Positions 18,027 through 26,936 of a stretch of 64,000 nucleotides of DNA are shown here, one piece after another (the stretch's first letter is position 1; every line of letters begins with the position of its first letter). The DNA is from Ruminiclostridium cellulolyticum H10 (lineage in GTDB: Bacteria; Bacillota; Clostridia; Acetivibrionales; DSM-1351). Location: contig NC_011898.1 in NCBI RefSeq assembly GCF_000022065.1, positions 3,041,501-3,105,500 of the forward strand, given 5' to 3'. The notes beneath the pieces were generated by a model. That model saw only the letters and a list, made by a program, of their open reading frames with translations, had not been told where the DNA came from and ran no database searches. The translations under genes were made by a program, and so were the position numbers.

Positions 18027-19277
18027 TTATATATTGAAGTTTGCTATCAAGTCCTCAAAAGTATCCCTGCGTCTTATCAACGTAGGCTCTCCATCTTCCT
18101 TAATTAGCACTTCTGCAGGTCTAAGCCTCATGTTGTAGTTTGAACTCATTGCAAAGCCGTAGGCACCTGCATCCATTATTCCAAGGATATCTCCTTCCTT
18201 TATAACAGGAAGTTTCCTGTTTTTTGCAATAATATCACCACTCTCACAGATATTACCAACGACTGTTACCTCTTCAGTTTCAGCCTCATTTAAGGGCTTT
18301 CCGTTTCTATATACTTCTATGTCATGGTGTGAATCGTACATAACAGGTCTTGCCAGTACATTGAATCCAATGTCAGTACCTACATACTTATTTCCATAAT
18401 TAGCCTTTGTCGTGTATACATTTCCCAGAATTACTCCACTTTCCGCAACTATATAACGGCCCGGCTCGGTCTTAAACAGTATCTTCTTTCCATATTTGTC
18501 AGTCCATTGCTCAAGGACCTGTGTCAGCTTTTCCTTAAAGCTAGCAAGATCAAGCGGTTTCTGACCTTCCTGCTTGTTATATGGAATTCCGAAGCCTCCG
18601 CCCATATCAACAAAATCTATGTCCTCAAACTGTTCTGCCACAGACAGTAATGATTTTACCCCTTCAATATACGAATCACCTTCCATAAACAATGAACCTA
18701 TGTGCTGGTTTACACCGCATATTTTCATATTATATTTTCCGGCAATTTCCTTTACCTGATCTACACAGTCAATGTTTACTCCAAACTTTGTTTTCTTTCC
18801 GGCTGTTACAACCTTTTCGTGGTGTCCTGCTCCGACTCCCGGATTAAACCTTACAGCGGCTTTTCCTCCCGTATTGATCTTCCCAAGCAGTTCAAGCTGT
18901 GACAGTGAATCCACACTTACCAGAACACCGTTGTCAACTGCATACTTTAGCTCTGATTCTGATACGTTGTTTGGAACAAAAAACAGCTCCTCAGGCTCAA
19001 AACCTGCGTGAAGCAAAAGCTGTATTTCCCCTGCGGACATAGCATCAGCCCTGAGTCCTTCTTCCTTTACAATTTTTATTAAGCTAAGGTTTGAGTTTGC
19101 CTTTATGGAATAATTTGGAACAAAGTTTTTGTATTCTACAAGATTCTTCATATCCCTGCATTTCTGTCTTAATATCTTTTCGTTGTAAACGTATAAGGGA
19201 CTTCCGAATTCCTTTAGTAGCTTCTCCGGATTTGAATTACCAAAAAAACCGGTTATTGTTGAATAATATTCTGTCAT
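18027..19277 (-). CDS. lysA: Diaminopimelate decarboxylase
   Basis: PLP enzyme (EC 4.1.1.20) converting meso-diaminopimelate to lysine. 416 residues: an N-terminal TIM barrel with the PLP-lysine segment NYSIKANSN and the histidine/glycine motif VDMGGGFGIPY, and a C-terminal beta domain with NICESGDIIAKNR (the CESGD active-site motif) and MDAGAYGFAMSSNYN. The frame extends to a GTG at 19286, but that codon overlaps the AGAGGTG ribosome binding site, so the ATG at 19277 (MTEYYS) is preferred. It lies between the TrmB-like regulator gene and ddh with about 30-base gaps, a three-gene operon. Confidence 0.96.
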   Translation of the reverse strand: MTEYYSTITGFFGNSNPEKLLKEFGSPLYVYNEKILRQKCRDMKNLVEYKNFVPNYSIKANSNLSLIKIVKEEGLRADAMSAGEIQLLLHAGFEPEELFFVPNNVSESELKYAVDNGVLVSVDSLSQLELLGKINTGGKAAVRFNPGVGAGHHEKVVTAGKKTKFGVNIDCVDQVKEIAGKYNMKICGVNQHIGSLFMEGDSYIEGVKSLLSVAEQFEDIDFVDMGGGFGIPYNKQEGQKPLDLASFKEKLTQVLEQWTDKYGKKILFKTEPGRYIVAESGVILGNVYTTKANYGNKYVGTDIGFNVLARPVMYDSHHDIEVYRNGKPLNEAETEEVTVVGNICESGDIIAKNRKLPVIKEGDILGIMDAGAYGFAMSSNYNMRLRPAEVLIKEDGEPTLIRRRDTFEDLIANFNI

Positions 19278-19308
19278 GATGTACACCTCTTTAATTTAAT
19301 TTGTATTA

Positions 19309-20010
19309 TTAATCCTGATTATTTTCAATACTAATTAGCTTGATTTCATTGGTTAAAGAATCTTTTATAACATCAACCATATTCTTATTCATTGAAAATA
19401 GTCCTGTAGCATTAATCTCACTTAAATGTCCTGTCAGAACATTTGAGGAATCTGTAATAAGTCTGAAGCTTCCGGGTTTTTTGGGCGACATATAGCATAT
19501 GAAGCCTTCCATATCGGTACAATCAGAAGTTATCATAACTACTTTAAGTCCTCTTTCCTTTGCTCTGATAAGTTCCTTAAGAACAAGTTCCAGCTGGTTT
19601 CTGGCCATTGATATATATATCCTGTATTGGGCCTCATTTATCAGATTTTTCATTTTATTAAGTATATGTTCGTTTCCGTTAATGGTTACAAAGGTATCCT
19701 TGGGTATATTGACCTTGGGAATCTCATCAATTACCTTTATAATCTGTGAAAACTTTCTTTTTAGGTTGTCTACAAGCTCATTTACAGGTACGGGACCGTA
19801 TTGGGCCGTTTCCCCGCTTATTTTATAAGCACCGCCCTTGTCACACAAGCCAGCCAGGCCAAGATAAGCATTTGACCGGGGAATTCCCGTTAGCTTGGAA
19901 GCTTCATATCCTGTCAGTTCACCTTCCCTGCAGAGGGTAACATACAAAACAGACTCATGTCTGGTAAAACCCGCTTGCATTAAAGCATCTATAACATCCA
20001 CCTGCAACAT
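19309..20010 (-). CDS. TrmB-family transcriptional regulator
   Basis: DNA-binding regulator of 233 residues. The N-terminal winged helix (about 7-75, GFTRHESVLYVTLCREGELTG then ASKLTGIPRSNAYLGLAGL) is of TrmB type. A short coiled region follows, then a phospholipase-D-like sensor fold (YRIYISMARNQLELVLKELI and ERGLKVVMITS). The ATG at 20010 sits directly on AGAGGG, so the GTG at 20001, 9 bases further, may be the true start. It leads the operon with lysA and ddh, and a 10-bp inverted repeat overlaps its promoter. Control of diaminopimelate/lysine synthesis and of itself is inferred from this context; most characterised TrmB proteins sense sugars. Confidence 0.85.
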   Translation of the reverse strand: MLQVDVIDALMQAGFTRHESVLYVTLCREGELTGYEASKLTGIPRSNAYLGLAGLCDKGGAYKISGETAQYGPVPVNELVDNLKRKFSQIIKVIDEIPKVNIPKDTFVTINGNEHILNKMKNLINEAQYRIYISMARNQLELVLKELIRAKERGLKVVMITSDCTDMEGFICYMSPKKPGSFRLITDSSNVLTGHLSEINATGLFSMNKNMVDVIKDSLTNEIKLISIENNQD

Positions 20011-20022
20011 CCCTCTTTATAA

Positions 20023-20052
20023 ATTATAGTGGTTCTATATAAAACCACTATA
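20023..20052 (-). promoter_or_regulatory. Promoter and inverted-repeat operator of trmB-like/lysA/ddh operon
   Basis: The perfect arms TATAGTGGTT (20025-20034) and AACCACTATA (20043-20052) are separated by 8 bases. On the minus strand a TATAAT box occupies 20023-20028, overlapping one arm. No good -35 box is seen at the usual distance, which would fit an activator-dependent promoter. Confidence 0.65.
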
Positions 20053-20079
20053 TATTATTAGTATTTTTTTGTCAATAGA

Positions 20080-21342
20080 TTAATTATTAAGCTTTTCTTC
20101 AAGAATTTTTAACTCCCCGGGAAGCGGTTCCATATCTCCATAACGGGCTGCATTATAGCTTTTTGCCATTAAATTGTTAACCTCCGTATCCAAAGGTGCG
20201 GCCGCTGAAGAACCTTTGGATATCTCTTCCGCTGTTGAAGAGTTTTTTACAGGAACCCCCATCCGCACTGATTTATTTACAAAGTTTCTGAACAATCGTC
20301 TTACCTTAGCTTTGCCATCCGGTAATTTGTTATAAGGTACCTCTCTGCTGAATATATTCCTTGCCCTGTTGAGAAATCTTCCGGTAATGTTCTTCAGATT
20401 TTTACCGTACAGACTTTGTTTTTCATCAATGAGACCGTTTTCGCTTACTATGACAGCTGATGCTTCTCTGTTTCCAAGCCACCGAGCAATATTACGTACA
20501 AGCTGGATTATCAATTTTGTTATTCCGTATACAAAATAAATCGTAAAACCAGCTATTAAAATTACTGCCAGCACATCAAGTACTACTTTTAGTATTTCAT
20601 CGAACAAGCCTGAAGATGCTTTTACTCCTGGGAATTGGAATTGTTGCATTGGCTTTTCCTCTGCCTGAGTTGCTCCAGGACTTAATAGCATTCCTAATAA
20701 ATTAAATGTTTTCCCGATTAATCTCAATACGAATTTATATATTTCAGAAATGCGTCCCAAAGTACCCATCAGTATAAGCACCAAAATCATAACTCCGCCG
20801 AATATCCGGTTATTTCTGCGTTGGGTTCTGCTTATGTCCATGTTGGTTTTTCCAAAGCTTCGTGAGGTATCTACCTGTCTTACTATCAAGAGTACAACGG
20901 AGGAGATAACTGAAATGCATATAGCTGCATTTCCATATCGTACACTGTCACTCATATCAGCCACTCTGTTTATTACCCCATAAATGATATTTATAATAAG
21001 AGTAAGTATTGCAGTCTGCATTGAGAAATCATTTTCTTCTTTCAAGCAGTACCATGTAATAACTAATGCAACCATACACAGTACGGTTACAATAAATCTG
21101 CCAACAACTGTCCCTCCACTGGCAACTCCGATAAAAATTGATACAGCTAACGAGACTGTATTATACAAATAAGCTTTAATGTTAAATTGACATAGCAGTG
21201 GGGCCAAAAAGGTAAGTACCACCATGAGAAATGATAAAACAACCGCAGTACTCGCCGGAAGGACGAGCTGCATAATAAAAAAGTTAACCGGCATCCACGC
21301 TAAGCCTTGAAATACATTAGTAAGCAGAAATAATTTTGACAT
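20080..21342 (-). CDS. Multi-helix membrane protein of MoxR/DUF58 operon
   Basis: 420 residues, not assigned to a named enzyme. The N-terminal half has about seven hydrophobic segments to residue 200; one more helix lies near 255-278 (VLDVLAVILIAGFTIYFVYGI), and a basic cytoplasmic C-terminal domain of about 140 residues follows with REVPYNKLPDGKAKVRRLFR. Such a tail resembles the DUF4129-type regions of transglutaminase-associated membrane proteins. The ATG overlaps the stop of the DUF58 gene (TAATG), so translation is coupled. Probably works at the membrane with the MoxR ATPase and DUF58 protein, but the function is unknown. Confidence 0.75.
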   Translation of the reverse strand: MSKLFLLTNVFQGLAWMPVNFFIMQLVLPASTAVVLSFLMVVLTFLAPLLCQFNIKAYLYNTVSLAVSIFIGVASGGTVVGRFIVTVLCMVALVITWYCLKEENDFSMQTAILTLIINIIYGVINRVADMSDSVRYGNAAICISVISSVVLLIVRQVDTSRSFGKTNMDISRTQRRNNRIFGGVMILVLILMGTLGRISEIYKFVLRLIGKTFNLLGMLLSPGATQAEEKPMQQFQFPGVKASSGLFDEILKVVLDVLAVILIAGFTIYFVYGITKLIIQLVRNIARWLGNREASAVIVSENGLIDEKQSLYGKNLKNITGRFLNRARNIFSREVPYNKLPDGKAKVRRLFRNFVNKSVRMGVPVKNSSTAEEISKGSSAAAPLDTEVNNLMAKSYNAARYGDMEPLPGELKILEEKLNN

Positions 21343-22424
21343 TAATCCACCTCGCTTTCAGAAATAATCCAAGTCTCAACATCATGCCCGGAACGTTTTA
21401 GTTCATGAATCTGTTCCTGAATTTTTTCATCATTGTAAAGAGAAACAATAAGTATATCTGTATCCTTTGGTATATTATTCTTTATGTTTTTGATCATTGT
21501 ATAAAAGGATAATACCCTGTTAAGCTGTAATTTTGCCATAGCCTCAAATATGGTAAAAAGCTGAATCTGACTACAACGGGCAGGAATATTGACAATTTCG
21601 TTTTGATCTCTGAAGTGTCCATTACAGCAAAACCCTGTAGATATACCCTGCTTTATTGTTTTATCAACTATTGAAGCACAGAAGTGAATACCCAATTCTA
21701 TTTTCTCACATTCTCTCTCATTGGGGTAATTATCCTGATTATTGCTGGAATCTATATTAAAGAGAATCAGAAGTTTTGTATCTGCAGAATAGTCATACTT
21801 ATATACCTGAAGTGAATTTGTACGGGATGTTGCCTTCCAATTGATGGACGAAACAGGGTCTCCCGCCTGGTACTCCCTCACCCCTGCTACAAGAAACGGG
21901 TCTGGGTTTATGAATCTCCTTACAACTGCATCCCCTTGGAGAGAACGGCAGCACTTTACCATTCTGCTTTCAGAAAGAGGACTTGGATATACAAGAAGTC
22001 TGACTTCATTTTCGTACGAGAATATTTTTGTAACAAAGCCTAGAATATCCCCTGCCGTAAGCGTTACATTTCCGACATTGTACTCCCCCCGTTTAAGGCA
22101 AGTGACCGTATGGGTTCTTTTTAGCCGATAGAAAGGCATAATGGAAAAAACACTTCTGTGATAGCCCCCCTGAGATACCTGCATATTTTTAATTGCAGTG
22201 AACTCAAGGTTTGGACTTATACGTGACTCTGCCTTCATCCACGCAATTGGCAGAAAACTGTTGTTTTCTATATCCTCAATCATAGATATTTTCTCGCCCT
22301 CAAACACCGAGCTTTCAGAAAGAGTTCTGCGGTATACAACTCCTTTAAGCAAAAAACGTTTGAAAAGGAAGGTTTCCAAAATAATCAGCAGCGGCAGAGC
22401 AAGTGCAATCTGCAAAAATAACAT
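21342..22424 (-). CDS. DUF58 domain-containing protein
   Basis: 360 residues. An N-terminal hydrophobic stretch (about 2-25) and a long beta-rich region precede the DUF58 motif VREYQAGDPVSSINWKAT (about residues 188-205), then a von Willebrand factor A-like fold with LLILFNIDSS. These proteins are partners of MoxR AAA+ ATPases, thought to act in assembly or maturation of surface or membrane proteins. It starts 8 bases after the MoxR gene with AGGAGG upstream, and overlaps the next gene by one base. Confidence 0.9.
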   Translation of the reverse strand: MLFLQIALALPLLIILETFLFKRFLLKGVVYRRTLSESSVFEGEKISMIEDIENNSFLPIAWMKAESRISPNLEFTAIKNMQVSQGGYHRSVFSIMPFYRLKRTHTVTCLKRGEYNVGNVTLTAGDILGFVTKIFSYENEVRLLVYPSPLSESRMVKCCRSLQGDAVVRRFINPDPFLVAGVREYQAGDPVSSINWKATSRTNSLQVYKYDYSADTKLLILFNIDSSNNQDNYPNERECEKIELGIHFCASIVDKTIKQGISTGFCCNGHFRDQNEIVNIPARCSQIQLFTIFEAMAKLQLNRVLSFYTMIKNIKNNIPKDTDILIVSLYNDEKIQEQIHELKRSGHDVETWIISESEVD

Positions 22425-22432
22425 AATTCCTC

Positions 22433-23377
22433 CTATTCAAGCGGAACCGCTGTCTGTTCTAAAATATTATTGATAATTTTTTCGCCTGGGTTAGTATTTT
22501 CAGCTGTAAGACTCTTTGGTATTATTCTATGTGCAAGAACAGGAACTGCCATTGCTTTAATGTCATCAGGAGTAACAAACGTACGCCCTTTAAGCAGGGC
22601 GTGAACCTGTGCGGCTTTCATAAGAGACAATGTACCTCTTGGACTGACCCCCAGATGAACACCTGAATGCTTCCTTGTCGCTTCTGCAACATTTATTATG
22701 TACTCCATTATATCCTCTGAAACTTTTACTTTGGAGTATATCTCCGATGCCTTACATATTTCATCAGCAGATACAACTGCCTTTAACTCGGTAAGCGGGT
22801 TGTTTTCCTTGAATCTCTTGAGAATACCTATAGAAGACTTGGTATCAGGATATCCCATGGAGGTTTTAATCAAAAATCTGTCAAGCTGGGCTTCGGGGAG
22901 CGGAAATGTTCCTTGAATTTCTACGGGATTCTGAGTAGCTATAACAAAAAACGGAGCAGCTAGCCTTCTTGTTTCACCATCAATTGTAACCTGTTTTTCC
23001 TCCATACATTCCAGCATTGAGGACTGAGTACGGGGAGTAGCACGGTTAATCTCATCTGCAAGCACAATATTGGAGAATACAGGGCCGGGCCTGAAAGTAA
23101 AATTACTTTCCTTTTGATTATAAAAATTAATGCCTGTAACATCCGACGGCAGCAGATCTGGTGTAAACTGTATACGTCTGAAACTACAATCAACAGAGGC
23201 AGCCAATGATCTTGCAAAGACTGTTTTACCCGTTCCAGGGACATCCTCTAAAAGCATATGTCCTCCAGTAATAATACATATTAACGACAGATCAATTATA
23301 TCTTCCTTACCTACGATTACTTTTGAAATGCTTTCTTTTATTTTATGTACAATTAACCCTATATCTCCAAGCTCCAT
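22433..23377 (-). CDS. MoxR-family AAA+ ATPase
   Basis: Chaperone-like ATPase of 314 residues. Walker A is EDVPGTGKTVFA, Walker B is VLADEINRA, sensor 1 is FVIATQNP, and the MoxR motif EGTFPLPEAQLDRF appears as QGTFPLPEAQLDRF; the C-terminal lid contains GVSPRGTLSLMKAA. The frame extends to an ATG at 23395, but the ATG at 23377 (MELGDIGL) has GGGTGGG about 8 bases upstream and is preferred. First gene of the MoxR-DUF58-membrane protein operon; it may share the transcript of the TauE genes 64 bases upstream. Confidence 0.93.
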   Translation of the reverse strand: MELGDIGLIVHKIKESISKVIVGKEDIIDLSLICIITGGHMLLEDVPGTGKTVFARSLAASVDCSFRRIQFTPDLLPSDVTGINFYNQKESNFTFRPGPVFSNIVLADEINRATPRTQSSMLECMEEKQVTIDGETRRLAAPFFVIATQNPVEIQGTFPLPEAQLDRFLIKTSMGYPDTKSSIGILKRFKENNPLTELKAVVSADEICKASEIYSKVKVSEDIMEYIINVAEATRKHSGVHLGVSPRGTLSLMKAAQVHALLKGRTFVTPDDIKAMAVPVLAHRIIPKSLTAENTNPGEKIINNILEQTAVPLE

Positions 23378-23441
23378 ATGTTTTACCCACCCCATCTAAC
23401 TTTTCCCATTATTATATCACACAATATAATTGGCTTACATA

Positions 23442-23828
23442 TTATTGGGTGTTCTTTATCTTTTTCACCTTACCTTTGCCGAATATCTCATATATGCCCA
23501 TTAAAAGGAGGAATACTCCAAATATGTGCTTTAAAGTAGCTCCGTTCATGGCAAGTGCCAACTTAGACCCCAACACTGCTCCCCCAAGTCCGGTAATTAC
23601 TATTGGTATACCCATTTTAAAATTTACATTTTTATTTTTGATATGTATTACAAGTGCAACAATAGCCGTTGGAATAAAAAAAAGAAGGTTTACACTTTGT
23701 GCTATGTGCTGCTCGGGTTTAACGAAAATTACAAGAGCAGGTATAAGGATTGCTCCCCCGCCTATTCCCATACCACTTATTATCCCTGCCGCCAAGCCGA
23801 TTAACATAACTATCATAGTACCCTCCAT
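23442..23828 (-). CDS. Half-size TauE/SafE-family permease, second of pair
   Basis: 128 residues with about four transmembrane helices, half of a normal TauE/SafE protein of about 250 residues. It carries the family motif GMGIGGGAILIPALV (about 19-33) near the N-terminus and a C-terminal helix LKHIFGVFLLLMGIYEIF. It begins 11 bases after the other half-size gene, so the two very probably assemble as a heterodimer. An ATG at 23816 behind GGAGGG is an alternative start. The family exports small anions such as sulfite or sulfoacetate; the substrate here is unknown. Confidence 0.85.
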   Translation of the reverse strand: MEGTMIVMLIGLAAGIISGMGIGGGAILIPALVIFVKPEQHIAQSVNLLFFIPTAIVALVIHIKNKNVNFKMGIPIVITGLGGAVLGSKLALAMNGATLKHIFGVFLLLMGIYEIFGKGKVKKIKNTQ

Positions 23829-23839
23829 TTAACCTAATC

Positions 23840-24211
23840 CTAAAAAATCATTCTTATCGCTGCAAGTATCATAAATATTCCGAATATTTTACGAAGAACA
23901 TTTGAGGGACATTTGTTCAGAAGAAAAGCACCTATGGCACCTCCCACAACACCTCCGGCCATTGCCTTCCATGTTATGTTCCAATCTACATAATTATTGG
24001 ACAGATAAAAATAAGTACTCACAAGTGTCAAAGGCAGGATAATAAGCAGTGCAGTAGCATGTGCCTTGTGTTCGTCTGCATCCAGCAGAAAAACCATCGC
24101 GGGAACAGCTATAGTTCCGCCTCCTGATCCAAAAAGCCCGTTTGCCACTCCAGCGGCTAAGCCTGTCAGAATATATTTCATATACCTTGCCGTTTTGCCC
24201 GAAAACGCCAT
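23840..24211 (-). CDS. Half-size TauE/SafE-family permease, first of pair
   Basis: 123 residues and about four helices. The repeat motif GLFGSGGGTIAVPAMV (about 25-40) matches the one in the following gene, and the end RKIFGIFMILAAIRMIF parallels that protein's C-terminus. The ATG has GGAGG about 9 bases upstream. The pair resembles the two inverted-repeat halves of a full-length TauE protein encoded separately, rather than a broken gene, since each has its own start and ribosome binding site. Confidence 0.85.
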   Translation of the reverse strand: MAFSGKTARYMKYILTGLAAGVANGLFGSGGGTIAVPAMVFLLDADEHKAHATALLIILPLTLVSTYFYLSNNYVDWNITWKAMAGGVVGGAIGAFLLNKCPSNVLRKIFGIFMILAAIRMIF

Positions 24212-24402
24212 TTAACTACCTCCAATAAACAATTACTTCTTAATGTTATTGTTTAATAATATATTTGATTATAAACTGGCAAAAAGTTCATTTAAAGACT
24301 TTGTACCAAATAGACAAATATTAGGTTGAATAATGGTATATTTAATTTTATAATTTATTTAGCTGAATTAGATTATAAAACGATATTAGAGAGGTATAAT
24401 TT

Positions 24403-25581
24403 ATGGATTCAAATAATAACCGCAGCCTGTTAAATAGTAAGCTGTTCAGATACGGCTGTTACCTGCTGCTTGCTCTTCTAATAGTATATATGTTCGGAAA
24501 GATAAATTTCTTTATCGCACCCTTCCAAAGCTTTGTATACTCGATAATTTTTCCGATACTTTTCGGAGGCTTATTATACTATATTCTAAGACCAATAGTT
24601 TTAATGCTTGAAAAAGGTAGGGTTCCCCATATATGGGCCATACTTCTTGCTTTTGTAATTGTATTGTCCGCTTTGATACTATTGAGTTCCTATACAGGGT
24701 CAATTATTAAATCACAGTTTAATGACTTTGCAAAAAGTCTGCCCTATTTGTATGAAAGTGCTGAAAATACTATCAACAACCTGCTAAAGAGTAATTTACT
24801 CAGTTATTTTGATTCTTCCAGTTTTCAGACCTCCGATTTAACAGAAAAAGTATCAAATTTCCTGCAAGGGGCAGCCAAAAGTGTAGGAAAGAATACAATA
24901 AACTTTATAAGTGCGATTACAAATATCGGTTCAGTAATAATTATCTTGCCAGTCATTCTGTTTTATTTCTTAAAGGACGGGCATAAGTTTATGCCCAGCA
25001 TAGTAAGATTTGTTCCATCGTCACAAAAGGACAATATAAGAAAGATTTTAAAGGATATAGATTTCGTACTGTCAAATTATATTGCAGGCCAGCTTCTGGT
25101 AGCTTTTTTTATAGGACTTCTGATGTATATAGGCTATCTGATTATAGGCTTGAAATACTCTTTGCTTCTGGCAATCTTTGCTATGATAACATGTATAATT
25201 CCATTCTTTGGTCCATGGATTGGAATTATACCTGCCATACTGCTTTCACTGGCAGACAATCCATTTATGGCAATAAAGATATTTATAGTGATGATAATTG
25301 TTCAGCAGATAGATAATAACTTTATTTCACCGCAGGTAATGAAAAAGAGCATGGACATCCATCCTCTGACAGTCATTCTGCTGTTGATGGGTATTCTCCC
25401 CATATTTGGTTTTATAGGCTTGATAATAGTTATTCCTCTATATTCTGCAATTAAGATTACAATTAAAAATATAATTGAAATGTACTACCCAAAATACGCA
25501 GAAGCTCTTAATCTTGATATGCCCAATGAAACTGAAAAGCCGAAGAAACAATTAAAATTTAAATTCAAAAAAAATAAGTAA
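24403..25581 (+). CDS. AI-2E (PerM/YtvI) family permease
   Basis: Integral membrane protein of 392 residues. Two helices at the N-terminus, a hydrophilic extracytoplasmic segment (about 90-180) and then about six helices including FFGPWIGIIPAILLSL and the conserved IVQQIDNNFISPQVMKKSM of the family. The tail is basic (KPKKQLKFKFKKNK). Members include the AI-2 exporter TqsA, Bacillus YtvI, and Na+/H+ antiporters, so the substrate is uncertain. GAGAGGT precedes the ATG. It stands alone and converges on the metallophosphoesterase gene, 2 bases away, without an obvious terminator. Confidence 0.9.
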   Translation: MDSNNNRSLLNSKLFRYGCYLLLALLIVYMFGKINFFIAPFQSFVYSIIFPILFGGLLYYILRPIVLMLEKGRVPHIWAILLAFVIVLSALILLSSYTGSIIKSQFNDFAKSLPYLYESAENTINNLLKSNLLSYFDSSSFQTSDLTEKVSNFLQGAAKSVGKNTINFISAITNIGSVIIILPVILFYFLKDGHKFMPSIVRFVPSSQKDNIRKILKDIDFVLSNYIAGQLLVAFFIGLLMYIGYLIIGLKYSLLLAIFAMITCIIPFFGPWIGIIPAILLSLADNPFMAIKIFIVMIIVQQIDNNFISPQVMKKSMDIHPLTVILLLMGILPIFGFIGLIIVIPLYSAIKITIKNIIEMYYPKYAEALNLDMPNETEKPKKQLKFKFKKNK

Positions 25582-25583
25582 AG

Positions 25584-26723
25584 TTATTTCAAGAAATTTA
25601 TATTGATATCCAGAACTTCTGACCTGCTGCCGATACGGACAGTAGGTCCCCATGTACCGTAACCGCATGATACTATAAGATTGAATTTACCGTCCTTGAG
25701 GTGACCGTTATCCTCTTCAAAAATGCTACTGGTTATAAGGTTTATAGGAAAGAACTGTCCCGCGTGTGTATGACCTGAAAGCTGTAAATCTACACTCTCC
25801 TCCCTTGGTTCAGAGAGGTCTTTCGGCTGATGGTCAAGCACTATAACGGGTAAACGTTTATCCACACCATCTAAAAGATTACCTAGTTTCCCTCTTTTAT
25901 AACCGCTGATATCTGCTGCAAAATCCTCCCGCCCTACCAGATAAAAGCTGTTATTAACCTTAACATTTTGGTCCCTTAAAACAACCAGTCCGCTTTCCTC
26001 GTACATACGGGTTATCTCTTCGGTGTCATTAGAATAATATTCATGGTTTCCCATAATGACATATGAACCAAATCTTGTTCTAAGTCCTTTGAGCTCCTCC
26101 AGCATATTTGCCTTTTTAACGGGCTCTATTTCTCTGTCAATTAAATCCCCTGTTATAACAGCTATGTCGGGATTAAGGGAATTTATCTTTTCTACCGCAG
26201 TGTGAAGCCTGTCCCTTCCTATAGTATCACCAAGGTGTACATCTGTAATCATGGCACATTTCAACTTCTTCATATCCCCTGCCTTTTTATCAATATTTAA
26301 TTCATATGAAACCACTCTTGGCATAAAAGCATTGTATGTTCCCACAACAAGGACTATACCTACAAAAAGCACCACTGCCGCTGCTACAAGCCAGGCCCTT
26401 TCTTTCAGGAAACCGGGTAGTATATTAAGCTTTTCCCCGAGTATCCGAAAAACATCCAACAAAATGACAATTCCTATGAAATATACAAATGCTGCCAACC
26501 AGTAGCCTCCCACAGTGTTAACTGCACGTCCAAGCCTGTCCGGTAGGTACTTGCCTCCTAACATTCCCACAAAATACATTGATGCCAGTACGGCAATAAT
26601 AACCCAGTATGCATACTTATTTATGGGAACCTTTGTATTTATGGACTTTAGTCCTCTCAATCCGATGTAATAATTCAGAAAAGCATATGTAAGAAGTGCA
26701 AAACCTGCTGTTACCAATCTCAT
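25584..26723 (-). CDS. Membrane-anchored metallophosphoesterase (YkuE/YaeI-like)
   Basis: 379 residues. The first 140 hold about five transmembrane helices; the rest is a calcineurin-like phosphoesterase with MITDVHLGDTIGRDRL, VITGDLID, IMGNHEYYS, LDHQPKDL and LSGHTHAGQFFP, all the metal ligands being present. YkuE-type enzymes act on lipid-linked substrates such as UDP-glucosyl or lipid A-like precursors or cell-wall lipids, but the substrate here is not known. The open frame reaches 26744, yet the ATG at 26723 has GGGAGGAG about 6 bases upstream. Confidence 0.9.
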   Translation of the reverse strand: MRLVTAGFALLTYAFLNYYIGLRGLKSINTKVPINKYAYWVIIAVLASMYFVGMLGGKYLPDRLGRAVNTVGGYWLAAFVYFIGIVILLDVFRILGEKLNILPGFLKERAWLVAAAVVLFVGIVLVVGTYNAFMPRVVSYELNIDKKAGDMKKLKCAMITDVHLGDTIGRDRLHTAVEKINSLNPDIAVITGDLIDREIEPVKKANMLEELKGLRTRFGSYVIMGNHEYYSNDTEEITRMYEESGLVVLRDQNVKVNNSFYLVGREDFAADISGYKRGKLGNLLDGVDKRLPVIVLDHQPKDLSEPREESVDLQLSGHTHAGQFFPINLITSSIFEEDNGHLKDGKFNLIVSCGYGTWGPTVRIGSRSEVLDININFLK

Positions 26724-26936
26724 TTTTTCTCCTCCCAGTTTCATATGTTTATTAGAATAATTACCTTTATTTTCATAAACAATACAGACGGTTTATACAT
26801 TACAGTAATTTTTACATATATAAGGTTTATTTTCAATGCCAAGATTAAAAACTCGTTCTTAATTAACCAAAATTTAAAAAGAATTTTATGAGGACATTAT
26901 GAATATATTTATAGTAATAATCAATTGGGGGATTTT

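Noticed and set aside
20011-20079. Possible lysine riboswitch before the lysA operon.
   Set aside because: The 69-bp gap is too short for an L-box and is taken up by the inverted repeat and promoter.
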